Made by a program: the position numbers and the translations under genes. A stretch of DNA of 64,000 bases from Motacilla alba alba (taxonomy: Eukaryota > Chordata > Aves > Passeriformes > Motacillidae): positions 3,658,001-3,722,000 of the forward strand of contig NC_052033.1 in assembly GCF_015832195.1 (NCBI RefSeq). Direction: 5' to 3'. The notes beneath the pieces were generated by a model. The model made no database searches and was not told where the DNA came from. It saw only the letters and a program-made list of their open reading frames with translations. Shown here one piece after another: positions 46,150-57,415 of this stretch (positions are counted from its first letter, which is position 1; every line of letters starts with the position of its first letter).

Positions 46150-46660
46150 ACACCCCACGTGCAATTAATTGCACCTGGCCTAGATCATCAGTTCATGTAA
46201 ATGGGCAAAGCTCCATACCAATCTTCTGAGGCTTTGCATCTGCAGATGATGTATTATTGAATTATGCTTGATTAGCTGTTTTTCTGTTGCTTAACAGAAA
46301 GCAAATCTCAGCATAAATGAGATTAGTATGTGCCCTCCATGTACGCCAGCTCTTGCTCCCAAGAATTTAACATTCTTAATAGAATGATTTTTTTAAAGAG
46401 AGAGGGGGGGAGAAAGACTCTTTGAGGCTCGTCTTTCATTTGCCAGATTATCTGAACATTAAATTAAGCAAGTATGGAAATTCAGAATATAGCTGCTCTA
46501 CAACATGTGCTGACACTGGCATAACAATATCAGTAATCCCCCTTGACAGCCATTACAGCTTAATGCTCGAAGAAAATGAACTACTTATTTTCTTTACACC
46601 ACATACACACTGTCTCCAAATCTTTGCCTGTCTTCCAGCCAAGATGACTCCTTGAATTAA
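46150..46660. promoter_or_regulatory. Candidate enhancer-like block with E-box/homeodomain palindrome
   Basis: A perfect 16 bp palindrome GTGCAATTAATTGCAC (46,159-46,174) has two overlapping ATTA cores. It is flanked by the E-boxes CACGTG (46,156-46,161) and CACCTG (46,172-46,177). The following 480 bp are AT-rich, unique and dense in TTAAT, ATTAAAT and TAATGAGATTAG-like motifs. No repeat family or coding frame accounts for it. E-box plus homeodomain composites are common in developmental enhancers. Activity and conservation here are inferred, not shown. Confidence 0.3.
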
Positions 46661-49600
46661 TCTCTCCCAGGTACCAGCTGTGTTTGTCTCATCCTGCTGA
46701 GCAGCAACTGATGGCTTTGAGGCTGTGTCACCTTGACAGCTCAGAAAATCCCCAGCTTCTCTTGAGGGCTTCACTGCACTGGGATTTTCCTCCGTGATAG
46801 AAGTCCTCAGACATTCTGAACTTGGGTCACGCCAGGGGCACCCCTCAGATCTTGTAGGGTCTTGTCCTATCATCTTTTTGTTGTGCTTTGTCTCAGTGCA
46901 GCTGGAGGAGATGTGGAATCCGTAGCCATGGAGCTTGTGGGTGTATTAGGTGAGGGTGAGTTCCCCTTCTGCCTATTTTAAAGTTGTCCCCTTCAGGAAG
47001 CACCAGGATTTGTTCTTTGAATGGTGCCAATCTGCAGCTTGACAGTGAAAGCATCAAGTTTTGCTCAGCTTTGAAAGGGTTGCTGAAGAAAAGACAAATT
47101 GTGCTTATTGGAGGCGTTTATGCTGATTAACTGAGCCTGCTGCTTGTGCTGAAATTTGTATCCTTGTCCATCTTTTCTTTAATAAGAACAACTGTTCTGA
47201 CTTCAAGCATCACCTTGTCCTCAGTGCCTTTGGGAAAGATCCAGAGGACTTGCTTAGGAGACCTCTTTTGGCATTATAAGGACAGTTAAGCTATTTTTTT
47301 TTGCCAGGTCTTTGGATCCCAGCAGGTCCTCGACCTATCAGAATTGTCTGGGAATGCCTGGGAACTTCTTTTAGAAAAGGAACAGGCACAGAGAGCTCAC
47401 TGGAGAGTTTGAAGGGCTTGTAGGAACAAGTGGTTGTGGATGCAGGTCTGCTTTTGTGAAAGGAGCTGCTCAATTCCACCAAAGTCCAACTTAAATTCCA
47501 CCAGTATTTGCTACCAGAAGAGGTTTTTAGTGAAAAGCTATCTTTGGGAGAGGAGGGAGTCACATCAGCTGAAATGACCCTGATCTCAGGCAGTGCAAAG
47601 CAGTTTCCCTCCTTTGAATAAACACATGGTGATGCTCACGAGGACTCACCTCTTCATCATCAGGTGCATTTTGCAGCTGATTCATAATGAGAAGAGAATT
47701 TCCACTGTCAGATCATTGTGCTGCTGGGTGAAATTGGAGCAGCTGCCTTGTAAAATGTGAAGTGGCACCGACACACCAGGCTGTGTTTCAGAGCATGTGA
47801 CTGAGAAGGTGATTGCTCTCGTTAATAATGAGCCACTAAATTGGATGCAATTGCAATAGCTCATCATTTGTATAGAAATATTATGCTTTATAGGTACATT
47901 ACTGGGCTGTATTTTATAAGGCTGTTAAGCTTATGCACTTTCCCTTGCAGTAAATGTCAGCGAGGTTACAATAAAATTTAATACAATATTATTAAAGCTG
48001 AAGTGCATCAGTATGGAATGATCATGTGTGCCCACTGAAAAGTCTTTATTATTGCTTCCTTAACCTTCTTAAGGAGCTGCTTGTTTTAAAATACAGTGAT
48101 GGAAAGGATCAAAGTTTGGAGGTCTCTTCGTCCACCCAGAGGTTCATTAGAATTTTCAGCCTAGATGGGAATTTTGTGACACATTAGTTCAAGTAAATTA
48201 AACATTAAAATTTCAGCCCTGCCAGGAAAATTTCAATACAGCTGCAGATTATAATACAGGTGGCGAGGTCTCCTCACATTCACCTTAGTTTTCATGGGGT
48301 GGAACTGATTGGCAGATTGTTGGCCTCCAAAGAAGCCAAACAATCAAAGAAGCCAGGCGTGCCCTTGCCTGTGCACATCTCAGAGGGGTGGAACACCTCA
48401 CGAGCCTTGGGGCTCTGCCATTACCATGACAATGCCCATGGCCTGCCCCTTGTGAGGAAATCAATAGGCTGTGGGGCTCCCCAGACAATTACCCTGACCT
48501 CCCAAGGTTGCCAAAAGCAAGGTCAAGCAGCAAAGATCAAAGGCCCTGTGGAAACTGGCATCCCCTGCCTGACCTGCTGGCTTGGGACTTGGCTCAGTCC
48601 TACCTTGAATTATTTTCTTGATTTAAGGAGCTGGTGTTATTTGCATACACTTTGGTCAGAAGAAATCAGAATTAATCCCATGGAAGTCTGAGGCATTATC
48701 TGTTGTTTGATTAGATTGTGAGGACCATTTTGGGATGGTTTTCATGGGTGAAACAGCATGCAGAACTGATCAGCAACCCAGGGAGATGGTTCTGTTTGGG
48801 TTTTGTGCAGAGAAGGAGTGTTGGGCCTCAGCTGTGTACCTTGGAGAAATTATCAGTGCTTAGAGTTTTTCTTGGTGCTTGCAAAGCTAATCTCTAAATG
48901 TCAGGAAAGAGCAAAATAGACCTTGACTATGTGAATTTTAGAGTTAACTTCTTTGGACTTGTCTGGAATGAGTGGCTCATGTGAAAAAATGTGGTTCAGA
49001 CACAGCATCTTATCAGTAATCTCCAGCTCCAGAAATCACCTTCTGCATGAAATACACCAGCTCAGCCAACCTGAGGTGTGTGTTCTGTGCATGCATCTTC
49101 CAATTCCACACTCTCAGCCTTGCAAATTGCCTCTTGTTTTCCTTTATTGTGAAAAGGATTTGGATTCTTGTCAAAATATTTTGGTTCTTCAGAGCTTCCC
49201 AACAGAGGGTGGATTTTAGGCAAGTGGGTACTTGATGCTTCCCACAAAGCTGGTCCTAGCAGGGGTCTGGGAGCAGCAGAGATCTGGAAATGCAGTTTGG
49301 GTTCATGGTCTCCCTTTCCAAGCAGCAGCTCCTGAAATTGGCAGTTGCCTCAGCTGGATTAGGTTCCTCTCTCTGCCACTTGTGCTGTTGACCACGCTTT
49401 TAAATCACAGTTTCAAGAGCCTGTGTCAGAGATTTCATCTCTGAAAATCTATGAGGAGCTAATGCCTGTTGTGCAGACATGGTTCTGTGACAGCTCCAGT
49501 GATCCCCGTGCCCTGCACAGGCACAGCAGTGTGCTCTGCTCCATCCCCACAGCCGTGCATGATGGGGAGGCTGCTGAATGGAGAAAAAGCAGGGCTGGGT

Positions 49601-49894
49601 TCAAAGGAAGGTGAAGAGACCTGCAGTGGCACCGGGAAGGGATGGGAGGAAAGGCAGGAGGAGCTGGCTTGCCTTGGTGACAGCTTTGGGTGCCACGTGT
49701 CGCTCCAAGTCGTGCATCTCAGGTGGCTCTGTGCACACACATAGGCACGCACACACAAAGACACAAAACCTGCTCTCTCTAGCAAGATGAAGACTTGTCC
49801 TGGCTTTTTCCTTTCAGGTTTTGGAGTGCAAAGCTCAGGGGCACAGCTCTGTGTTGTTGCTCCCTGCCTGTGCATGGGGTAGAGACTCTTGAAG
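46661..49894. other. Unique non-coding DNA; AT-rich block at 47.83-48.07 kb
   Basis: Positions 47,830-48,070 are AT-rich with GTTAATAATGAG, CAATTGCAAT and AATATTATTAAAGC and could be a conserved element. A 143-codon plus frame (48,260-48,691) has no recognised domain. A CA-rich stretch lies near 49,731-49,765. No gene call is supported. Confidence 0.4.
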
Positions 49895-50311
49895 AATTGT
49901 ATTTGCTGGGAAATGTTCCAATGAAGGCAGGATTGATGCATCTGACTCCATGTTCTCAGAAGGCAAATTTATTACTTTATTATACTATATTACATTAAAG
50001 AATACTCTACTAAAGTAAAGAATATAGAAAGGATACTTACTCAATGCTAACAAGATAATAATGAAAACTCGTGACTCTTTCCAGAGTCTGACACAGCTTG
50101 GCCCTGACTGGCCAAAGAGTGAAAACAACTCCCAGCAGAATGCAATTGAACAATCACCTGTGGGTAAACAATCTCCAAACACATTCCAAAGCAGCAAAAC
50201 ATAGGAGAAGCAAATGAGATAAGAATTGTTTTCCTTTTCTCTGAGGCTTCTCGGCTTCCCAGGAGAAAAATCCTGGGCGAGGGGATTTTTTCAGAGAATA
50301 TGAATGCTACA
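49895..50311 (-). mobile_element. LTR-like insertion, family A copy 3
   Basis: About 417 bp on the minus strand (TGTAGCATTC... at 50,311). It has the same order of landmarks as copies 1 and 2, including 'GACTCTTTCCAGAGTC', 'CAAACACATTCCAAAGC' and 'CTTCTCGGCTTCCCAGGAG'. The flanks TTGAAG (49,889-49,894) and CTGAAA (50,312-50,317) match at only 4 of 6, so the target duplication is weak. No internal retroviral sequence is adjacent, suggesting another solo LTR. It lies inverted relative to copy 2, 24 kb away. Confidence 0.8.
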
Positions 50312-50317
50312 CTGAAA

Positions 50318-52513
50318 AATTTCTTTGAAGGCCATTCTGAACATCCCCCACAGTCTGATCAGTTCTCCGGCACACCTTGTGCTGGTGGTCAGCTTTTGTG
50401 GGTGGTGGTGGTAGGGCAGGAGGGGTATGGGAAAGAGCCACTCATGCAAAATTAAAACCTTTTCATTTTTCCCTCCACCTTCCTTGCAAAGTTATGGAAA
50501 GGAAAGGGTTATGATGGTCCTCTGAAAAGGGTTAAAGAAAACATTTACATGGGATAAAGCCCAAAAATATTGTTTTAAGTGGGCACGGATCGTGTTGCAA
50601 CCTTTCCTTCTCTCACCTTGCTTGCTGGCTCTCTGTGCTCTGCCTTCCTACCCTGTCTCTTCCCCTGCTTGTGCCACTGCTGCCCTCTGGGACCTGAGCC
50701 AAGCCCAGTCCTCTTCTCCATGTGTGAACAACCCTTGCAGTGCTGTCCTCTCCATCTTCCCACTGCTCGTTTTCTTCTGCAGTGATCCTCTGCTTTCCCC
50801 CCTCTAATTACTTTCTTGAGGTTTATTTTCATCTCAGTGTCTGATGTGACCAAAGTACATAAGTCTGTATCTATTGATTTCTGACAGCAGAGTCTGCTTG
50901 TTCTCCAGTAATATTTCTAGCATCAGCATTCATCTTCCTTTCAATCTAAAAGATATGTCAGGACCACATCACTAAAGCTTCAGTTTTTCCTCCCCGTCAG
51001 CAGCATTCTTTCCCCATGATTCATATCCATAAATTGCTAAGGGAAAAAATTAAACTTTTCATCAAACCCTTAAATATTTTGAGACTCCACAGTTATTTCA
51101 CATTTTCAGGAGGGAGGCCACAGCTATGGAAGCTGTTCCTAATGATCTCTGGATTTTTTGGGAACTGCCTCTTTGGTCTGATGCCTGTGGTCTCATATAA
51201 TCAGAGTCATCAGTTGCTTTAATATATTGACAGCTTGCACCCACATGCACACACACTTGTTTTCACCATGCTTGAGGGCAGCCCCTCCTCATCAATAACC
51301 TTTTCTTTTCTCTCTGTTTTTGGACACTGCTATTCCTGAGGGCTGTAGCAGTGAGCTATGGCTGTCATTGTTGCGTGTGATGTGGGTTAATGGGTGTCTG
51401 CCAGGGCAATCCCCAGCTGCTTCCACTTTATCCAGGGTTGCTGTAGGATAAATTTGCTGTACAGGCTGCACAGGCTTGGTGGCATGTGTGTGTCCCTTCT
51501 ACCCAGCACAAACCCTCTTGGTCCCTGCTGCTCTTCCTGGGGATGGGTTCTGTTGCTGATAAAATCTCACTGAATTTGGTGAGATGCTCTGCAGTTCTTT
51601 TGTCTAATGACAGAGAGGGAGGTATTGGATGTTTTGAGCAGCCTGTAAAAAAACACAACCAGTGGCTGCTGAAACTCTGGTTTGTCAGTGATGTGAAGGA
51701 TGGTTTTAATTTCCCCATGTGTGTCTTTTTCATCTCAGGAACCAGCTGATGGTGGCATTAATTTTGCTTCTATCATTTACTTCACATGTCTTGAATTATG
51801 CTTGACCATCAGAGGGATGCTGTGATAGTTACAATGCTTCGTGTGCCTCTTCTCTTGAACAGAATTTCATTGAATTGGCTGATTACCAGGCATCAATATA
51901 TCTTTCTAGATTTTTCACGTGAGAGCAGTGCCAGGATAAGTGATCACTTTGAACAGTCCTACTGATTTTCCTTGTTGCTTCCCAAGGGATCATGTCCAAA
52001 CTCCATCCAGCCATGTGTGCCTCAGAGAGCTCCATTTTGGGGTGTGTTTTCCAAATGCACCCATCACTTCAGGGGTGTTTCAGGTGGTGCTTGATTCCTG
52101 CACAATCAGCAAAGTCCATCATTTTGTTTATATTTTACTTCTTTCAGAGAATATTTGCAGAGAGCTGTGAAAAAACACCTGGTGAAACAGAAGGGATGGA
52201 AGCAGTGGGAAATGTCTCCTTCATTGCCAGGTACCAGAGCAGGGCACAGATAAAAAGGACCCACACTTCAAAGTGTTCCTTTAGGCTTGAAGCTATAACA
52301 AATTTTAGTGCTGGGCAGGTTTTTCCTGATAAGAGGAGTTCAACTGCACTTGTGAAGTGCTGGACTGAATTCTGGAGGAATTTTCATTCTTGGTGGGAAA
52401 GGAACAAACCATTCTAGACTGTTGTGCTGGAGCTGGGATTTGGAAGGTAAAGATGAAAGGACATTTGCTGTTACATCCAGGCCATTGAAAAAACATGACA
52501 GATATGTAACTTA
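50318..52513. other. Unique non-coding DNA
   Basis: No gene or mobile element was recognised. Frames reach 141 codons (51,992-52,417, plus) with no domain. A short CA run occurs near 51,241-51,256. Confidence 0.45.
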
Positions 52514-52620
52514 TGTAATAATGTAAATTATATATGTATATATATATAATACAATGTAATTATAACATAATCTAACATTATATACTATTATATATAATAT
52601 AAAATAATATATAAAATCTA
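52514..52620. repeat. AT-rich (TA)n-type microsatellite
   Basis: Just over 100 bp is almost entirely A and T, with TATATATATATA cores and many TTATAT/ATATAA inversions that could fold into hairpins. It is imperfect, so it is probably old. Confidence 0.9.
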
Positions 52621-53974
52621 TATCATGCTCCAAATTGAAAGCACCCCTTGATTTTGTGTGTTCATTTCTCAGCTTTAGGTTGCACCAGGAGGACTGGAAT
52701 GGCTGTGGGAGTAGCCAGGGGTGAAGGAGGTGTGCCAGGAGGGGACAGGACACAGAAGCAAGGGCTCAAAGGCAGGGGAAGGTGCAGTGGGGCAGCTCCT
52801 GGGTGTGCAATCCCACGTGTTTCTCTTTGCACGCTCCCTCAGCAGCCACTGCTGAGACCTGGCACGGGGTGGGCTCGGGGTCCCTGTTCCTCTTCCCATC
52901 CCCTTGTGAGCAGTCCAGGACAGGGAACATGCAAACCAAGCCACAGGTGTTTCGTGTCTCCTCTGCTGATGCTGGAAGGAGATGACACCCTGTCCCCACG
53001 GGGAGGCTGGGGTGGCATGGATGTGAGTGCCCGAGGGAGCTTCTGCATGCTTGGTTGGACTGTAGGTTTGGGGAGCCACATTTTGTTAGGGAAGATCTCT
53101 CCAGAGACATCTTGGGGGTGCCCATCCCCCTGCTTTTGCTCTCCCCAGGTCATGGGGACACAAAGGTTTCCTGGCCAAGGGATCAGCTTTTTGGGCAAGT
53201 GCTGCCTGCAGCACACTCACCCCTAAGCTTCTCCCTGCCCTCCACCAGCTCCTGCCCTGCAAGGTGTGGCTCCACACATCTGTTCCCTGCATTCCAGCAC
53301 ATCCACAAAGCCTCAGCCCCTGTTATTCTTTACAAAGGAAGGTTTTATTTCAGATGTGTGCCGAGCTAAGGCTGTGGCTCTTTGTTTTATTCCCTGTGCT
53401 GGATTCCTGAGCTGTGGTGAGCCACAGAGCCCAGTGGTGGTGCTGCACTGCAGCTCCAGGCTCTTTGCAGGGTCTCCAGGAGGACACTGAGGAATCACCA
53501 ATCACTCCTTAAACCCTGCCACAGGCAGCTGCAGGGAACATCCACCTAACTCAGGGCAGCCATCGCTGCAGAAAGGAAATTGTTCCCCTTTATTCATGGG
53601 ATATGACTGCGGGGTAAATAAAAAGTGAGAGCAAGTTTGAAGTGCTTGCACTGAGAGGGTCAGAGGGGTCAGCTGCATTTGTGAAACATCCAGTGCCTCT
53701 TGTCCCCTGTGCTGCCAACAGATGGAAATCATTTCACTGGGGGGTGTGAGCTGAGGTCAGTGAGGGAGAGAGGCAGAGCCCGTGAGGAGCAGCTCATTAA
53801 TACCCCCAGAGCCAAAGAGCCACCTTTCTGAGCTGTTTTCTTTGTGTTGGTGTAAAACACAAAGGCTGTAGGAGTTTAAATCAATATGACAAATCCATAA
53901 TTACACAGCCACTTGTGCAGTGAGAACATCTTGGGCTTAGAAGGGAAAACAAACGTTAGCATGAATCTCCAGTG
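52621..53974. other. GC-richer unique DNA between two TA repeats
   Basis: This stretch is visibly richer in G and C than its flanks, which explains the overlapping long frames: 192 codons plus at 52,648-53,226, and 134, 119 and 125 codons minus. None has a recognisable domain or splice-bounded structure. They occupy the same bases in several frames at once, so no coding call is made. Confidence 0.45.
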
Positions 53975-54080
53975 TTATATATAAAATCCATATATATATA
54001 AAATATATAAAATTATATAATATATATACTATATATAAATATATATAAATACATATAATATATGTCAATCTATATAAATG
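53975..54080. repeat. AT-rich (TA)n-type microsatellite
   Basis: About 105 bp is composed of TATATA, ATATAAA and TATAAAT units, similar in character to 52,514-52,620. A 62-codon Tyr/Ile-rich minus frame through it is an artefact. Confidence 0.9.
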
Positions 54081-56121
54081 CAAGTTTCTCTCATTCTGGA
54101 TGTTGTGTACACGAGTGTTTTTCAACTGTCTCTGCTCTCTCTGCCTAATTCATAAATCATAACAGGAGATGCAATAAAAGGAATTAGGTGATCATTAAAG
54201 CACTATGCACTGGATATATGTTTCTTTTCTTCTTTCAGTCTGAGAGCTCATTAAAAGCTTGCTTGATTCTTGAAGTATCTTGACACCGAAGATGATGATG
54301 AATAGAGCTGCTAAGAGTTGTTAATAATTTGAAATACATTGTCAGAATCACATGATGATGCCATAGGAGATTGCTACAGAGGTGTTATTTGTGTTTGTTT
54401 TATTTGGTTACCCTCTTAATCGACCCAGATTAGAAACAGAGCATGAAGCTGAGCATTTATTTTCTCTCTAGAAGGACATTTTAATTAAAAAATGAACTAT
54501 TAAAAAAAGAAATCTGGGCAGGTGAACATTACTGGAATGACAGCATCCTGGCCATGTCCATCAGTGTTTAATCCCAAACCCTTGCCAGTCTCCTCTTCTT
54601 CCCAGGTGTAAGAGCTCTTTGGCCAGGGGCAGTTCCAAACATACTGAAAGTGAAGTCTCAAGAGCTTCGCTGGCTCTGTCCCTCCCCAGTCAGAGCCACT
54701 GGTGTGTCCTTGGCATGGGGGACAGAGGGCTGGACCCCCTCTGTCTGCACTGCTCTGCTGACAAGTCCTGCACCTCCAAGGGTCTTGTTGTGGGTAGCAG
54801 CTTGTTTGCTCTCCACCCAAAATTCCCTTCCAATGCTGGTGAGGGAACTCCTTGTGCTGCTGGGAGGGGATTTTCCTCCATCCCTCTGAGGGGATTCAGA
54901 GGCATTTGCAAAGGGGCCTTCATCTTCCCCCTTTAAACCACTTGGGATTCCTCCTGATAGAGATGTTTAATGTACGCAGGGGGTTTTGTCCTGGAGGAAA
55001 GCTGGGGTTTTTATCAGGAAGCACAGAAACACATGCAAAATTGCATCCCTGCATAGAGGTGTCTGTGGTTCAATCTCATACATCCCAAAAGAACTTTAAG
55101 ACTTTGTCCCTTGAAGATAGGCTGTGTGTGGGGTCCAGGTCTTTAAAACTCCATGGGGTGCAGGTTTCCAAATGTTCAAGCTGTGTTTGTTGATGGGAAG
55201 TGTGTGCCCAAATCCCCACTGCCCTGATCTGCAGACTGGGTACTTGGAGTGGCATTTCCAAAGGGCAGGGGTGGCCACCCACCTGCAAGCTGTGCTGCCC
55301 TCAAAGTGCTTCTCTTTCTTTGCCACCCAACTTCTCCTCCTCAGCAGGGGAGCACATCCCAGAGCACATCATTCATGCCAGGGCAGCTCTTCATTTTCCT
55401 CCATTCACTCCATGCTCCCAGATAGAGCATCCTGTAAATCATATTTAAAAATCCATTAGTGTAATGTTTCTGGGCTTGATATTAAGTGAGCTTTGGAGAC
55501 CCTGCTGGCTCCAAATTCCCTTGTCTCAGACTAATTTACAGTATATTTTACCAGGACAGGCATTTTCATATTGAAGGACCAGCCTTGACCCTTTTCTCTC
55601 TCTCTTTCTCCTTTTTGTTCTATTATTCATCTGTTTTTATCAGATGATTGATGGCTTCTGATGCCAATGTGAGATTGTTCTTCTGTTTTCCCACCTACCA
55701 CTGTAAAAAAGGGAGGGACAGAATAAAAGGGAAGTGCAATAGATGGGGCAGGTGGAGGCCCCTCCAGCCTGTGCTGGGCTGTGCTCCTCAGGCCAGGGGC
55801 ACAAACCCTTTGGCAGGTGCAGGACTGGGGCTCCAAGCTTTTGTTTTCCATGCAGGGTGGAGCTCTGCATTAGCAGGAGCTGCTCCCCTTCTCTGCTCCT
55901 GACACTGGGAGGGAGCCAGGGACAGCTGGGGGTGCTCCAGGCTGCCTGGGGCAGCAGGGATGTCATTGAGCAGCTCCTACAACCACATAAAAGCTGATGA
56001 GTGTTGATTTAAGTGGAGAAATTAGAGTAATCTAGTAAGGGAGGAAAGGTTTCTCCCTTTGACACGGAAAATGTGGGATGTGGAGAGTCCCACAGCCTGG
56101 CTGAAAGCACAGGGAAAGTGT
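54081..56121. other. Unique non-coding DNA; AT-rich block at 54.13-54.51 kb
   Basis: Positions 54,130-54,510 are AT-rich and unique, with CCTAATTCATAAATC, GTTAATAATTTG, TTAATCGACC and TTTTAATTAAAAAATG. This is a candidate conserved non-coding element. Further right the sequence is ordinary; frames of 105-113 codons carry no domain. Confidence 0.4.
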
Positions 56122-56264
56122 CATGGAATCACAGAATAGCTTGTGTTGGAAGAGACCTTAAAGGTCATCTCATTCCAGTTCCCTGGCAAGGAGCAGGGAC
56201 CTCTTCAGCTTGCTCAGAGCCTTGTCCAGGACACCCACAACCTCTCTGGGGAATCTGTGCCAGT
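56122..56264 (-). mobile_element. CR1 LINE 3' fragment
   Basis: The plus strand begins CATGGAATCACAGAATAGC and continues 'GTTGGAAGAGACC', 'TAAAGGTCATCTCATTCC' and 'GCCTTGTCCAGGACACCC'. This is the reverse complement of a CR1 3' end. Only about 143 bp remains, a strongly 5'-truncated insertion. Confidence 0.9.
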
Positions 56265-56884
56265 AATAACAACAACAATCCTTGGTATTCATTTAAAGCT
56301 CCGATAGAAGAGTTTCAAAGCACTTCGCAGATAATGCAGACCTGAGCCTTGCAATTCTCCTGCGAGCCAGGCTAGGAGTTCATCAAGACTTTGTGCTGCT
56401 GAGAGCACTCTGCAGGCACAGGGAATGGGGCTTCTTCCAAATGTGTGCTCTGCTCTCTTGTGAGGGTGTGAGCTGTTTGGCTCTTCAATTTTAAGATGGA
56501 TTATCATCTTCAAGATACTGAGCAGCCCATCAGATGCTTGAACTGTGAATCTGGGCACTGCATTCAAGCCTGCACTTCAGAAGAAATGACTTTAAAGCAA
56601 GCGGGGTCTTGGTGGATATTCCTAAGGGGAAGGCTTGTGTTTGAAAAATGGACTTGCAAGTTGAAATCTCAGTATTTGCCTCACTGAGTGCACAGATTTA
56701 AGGCATAACAGTGGTTAATGTCTTTTATCCTTTTATCCTATTATTAGGTTATTATTTTCTTTTATCCTATTATTAGGTTATGTATTTTCTTAAATACACG
56801 TGACAATCATGGGCAGTTTGGTCTCTTGGGTTTCCTGGCTGTCCTTCAGAAAGACAACATTGTTCTAAATTACCAGACCTTTGG
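56265..56884. other. Unique non-coding DNA with a 29 bp tandem duplication
   Basis: TTTTATCCTATTATTAGG and its continuation occur twice at 56,731 and 56,760 (period 29). Otherwise the stretch is unique, with no recognised gene. Confidence 0.5.
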
Positions 56885-57415
56885 GGTGAAGGATGAATGA
56901 GGGAATAAATCACACGGGACTCCATTTTCTTCGTGGTGGAAAAGCCCATTCTTTAGTCACATAACTCCTTTTTATACAGCTTTAGAGATCTTGTGGGTGA
57001 CTCCAATTGCTCAGGAGCTTTCTTGCCAATTACTTTATTGGTTAGCAACAAGTTGTTATTCTGTATTGATTGCTCACTCAAACTCTTGGTGTGTATGTGC
57101 AGAAGTTTTTGAGAGATAGTTTCCATTTTTCTAAAGGTGTAAAACCAGTTCATACAGGTGTAGGTTGTTTTTCACCCAGGAATAGATTGTTGTATTAGTG
57201 AACTGCTCACACCAGGATGGCTTTCACATGGGAGCTTGCAAAGGGCTAGCCTGACAAGGCCAGCCACTGATTTTAACAGAGCAGTCCTGATTTTATAAGG
57301 TGCATTTCTTCATAATTTTTCTACCTTAGTGCAACAGATGAGCTGAGCACACCTTGTGGCATGCTGGCTTTTAACTGAGAGTGGAATGTGGGGACTGTGC
57401 TCCCTGTGCCCCACA
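56885..57415 (-). mobile_element. Probable ERV LTR, minus strand, with TATA box
   Basis: Read on the minus strand, the element starts TGTGGGGCACAGGG at 57,415. It has a TATA box TATAAAAAGG at 56,976-56,967 and, about 10 bp further on, ACTAAAGAATGGGC. The latter is a variant of the AATAAAGAATG R-region phrase also seen in the LTR at 19.9 kb. 'GGTTAGCAACAAGTTGTTA' and 'TTCTGTATTGATTGCTCA' (plus strand) match my memory of a passerine LTR. The left border (about 56,885) and the target duplication are unresolved, so the class is not assigned. Confidence 0.55.

Noticed and set aside
52648..53226. 192-codon plus-strand frame with several overlapping antisense frames
   Set aside because: The GC-richer local composition lowers stop frequency; four frames are open at once, which argues against any being selected.
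56496..56687. Short frame with a Cys-X2-Cys-like start resembling a zinc knuckle
   Set aside because: The Cys/His spacing does not complete a zinc-knuckle pattern and the frame is only 63 codons in unique DNA.
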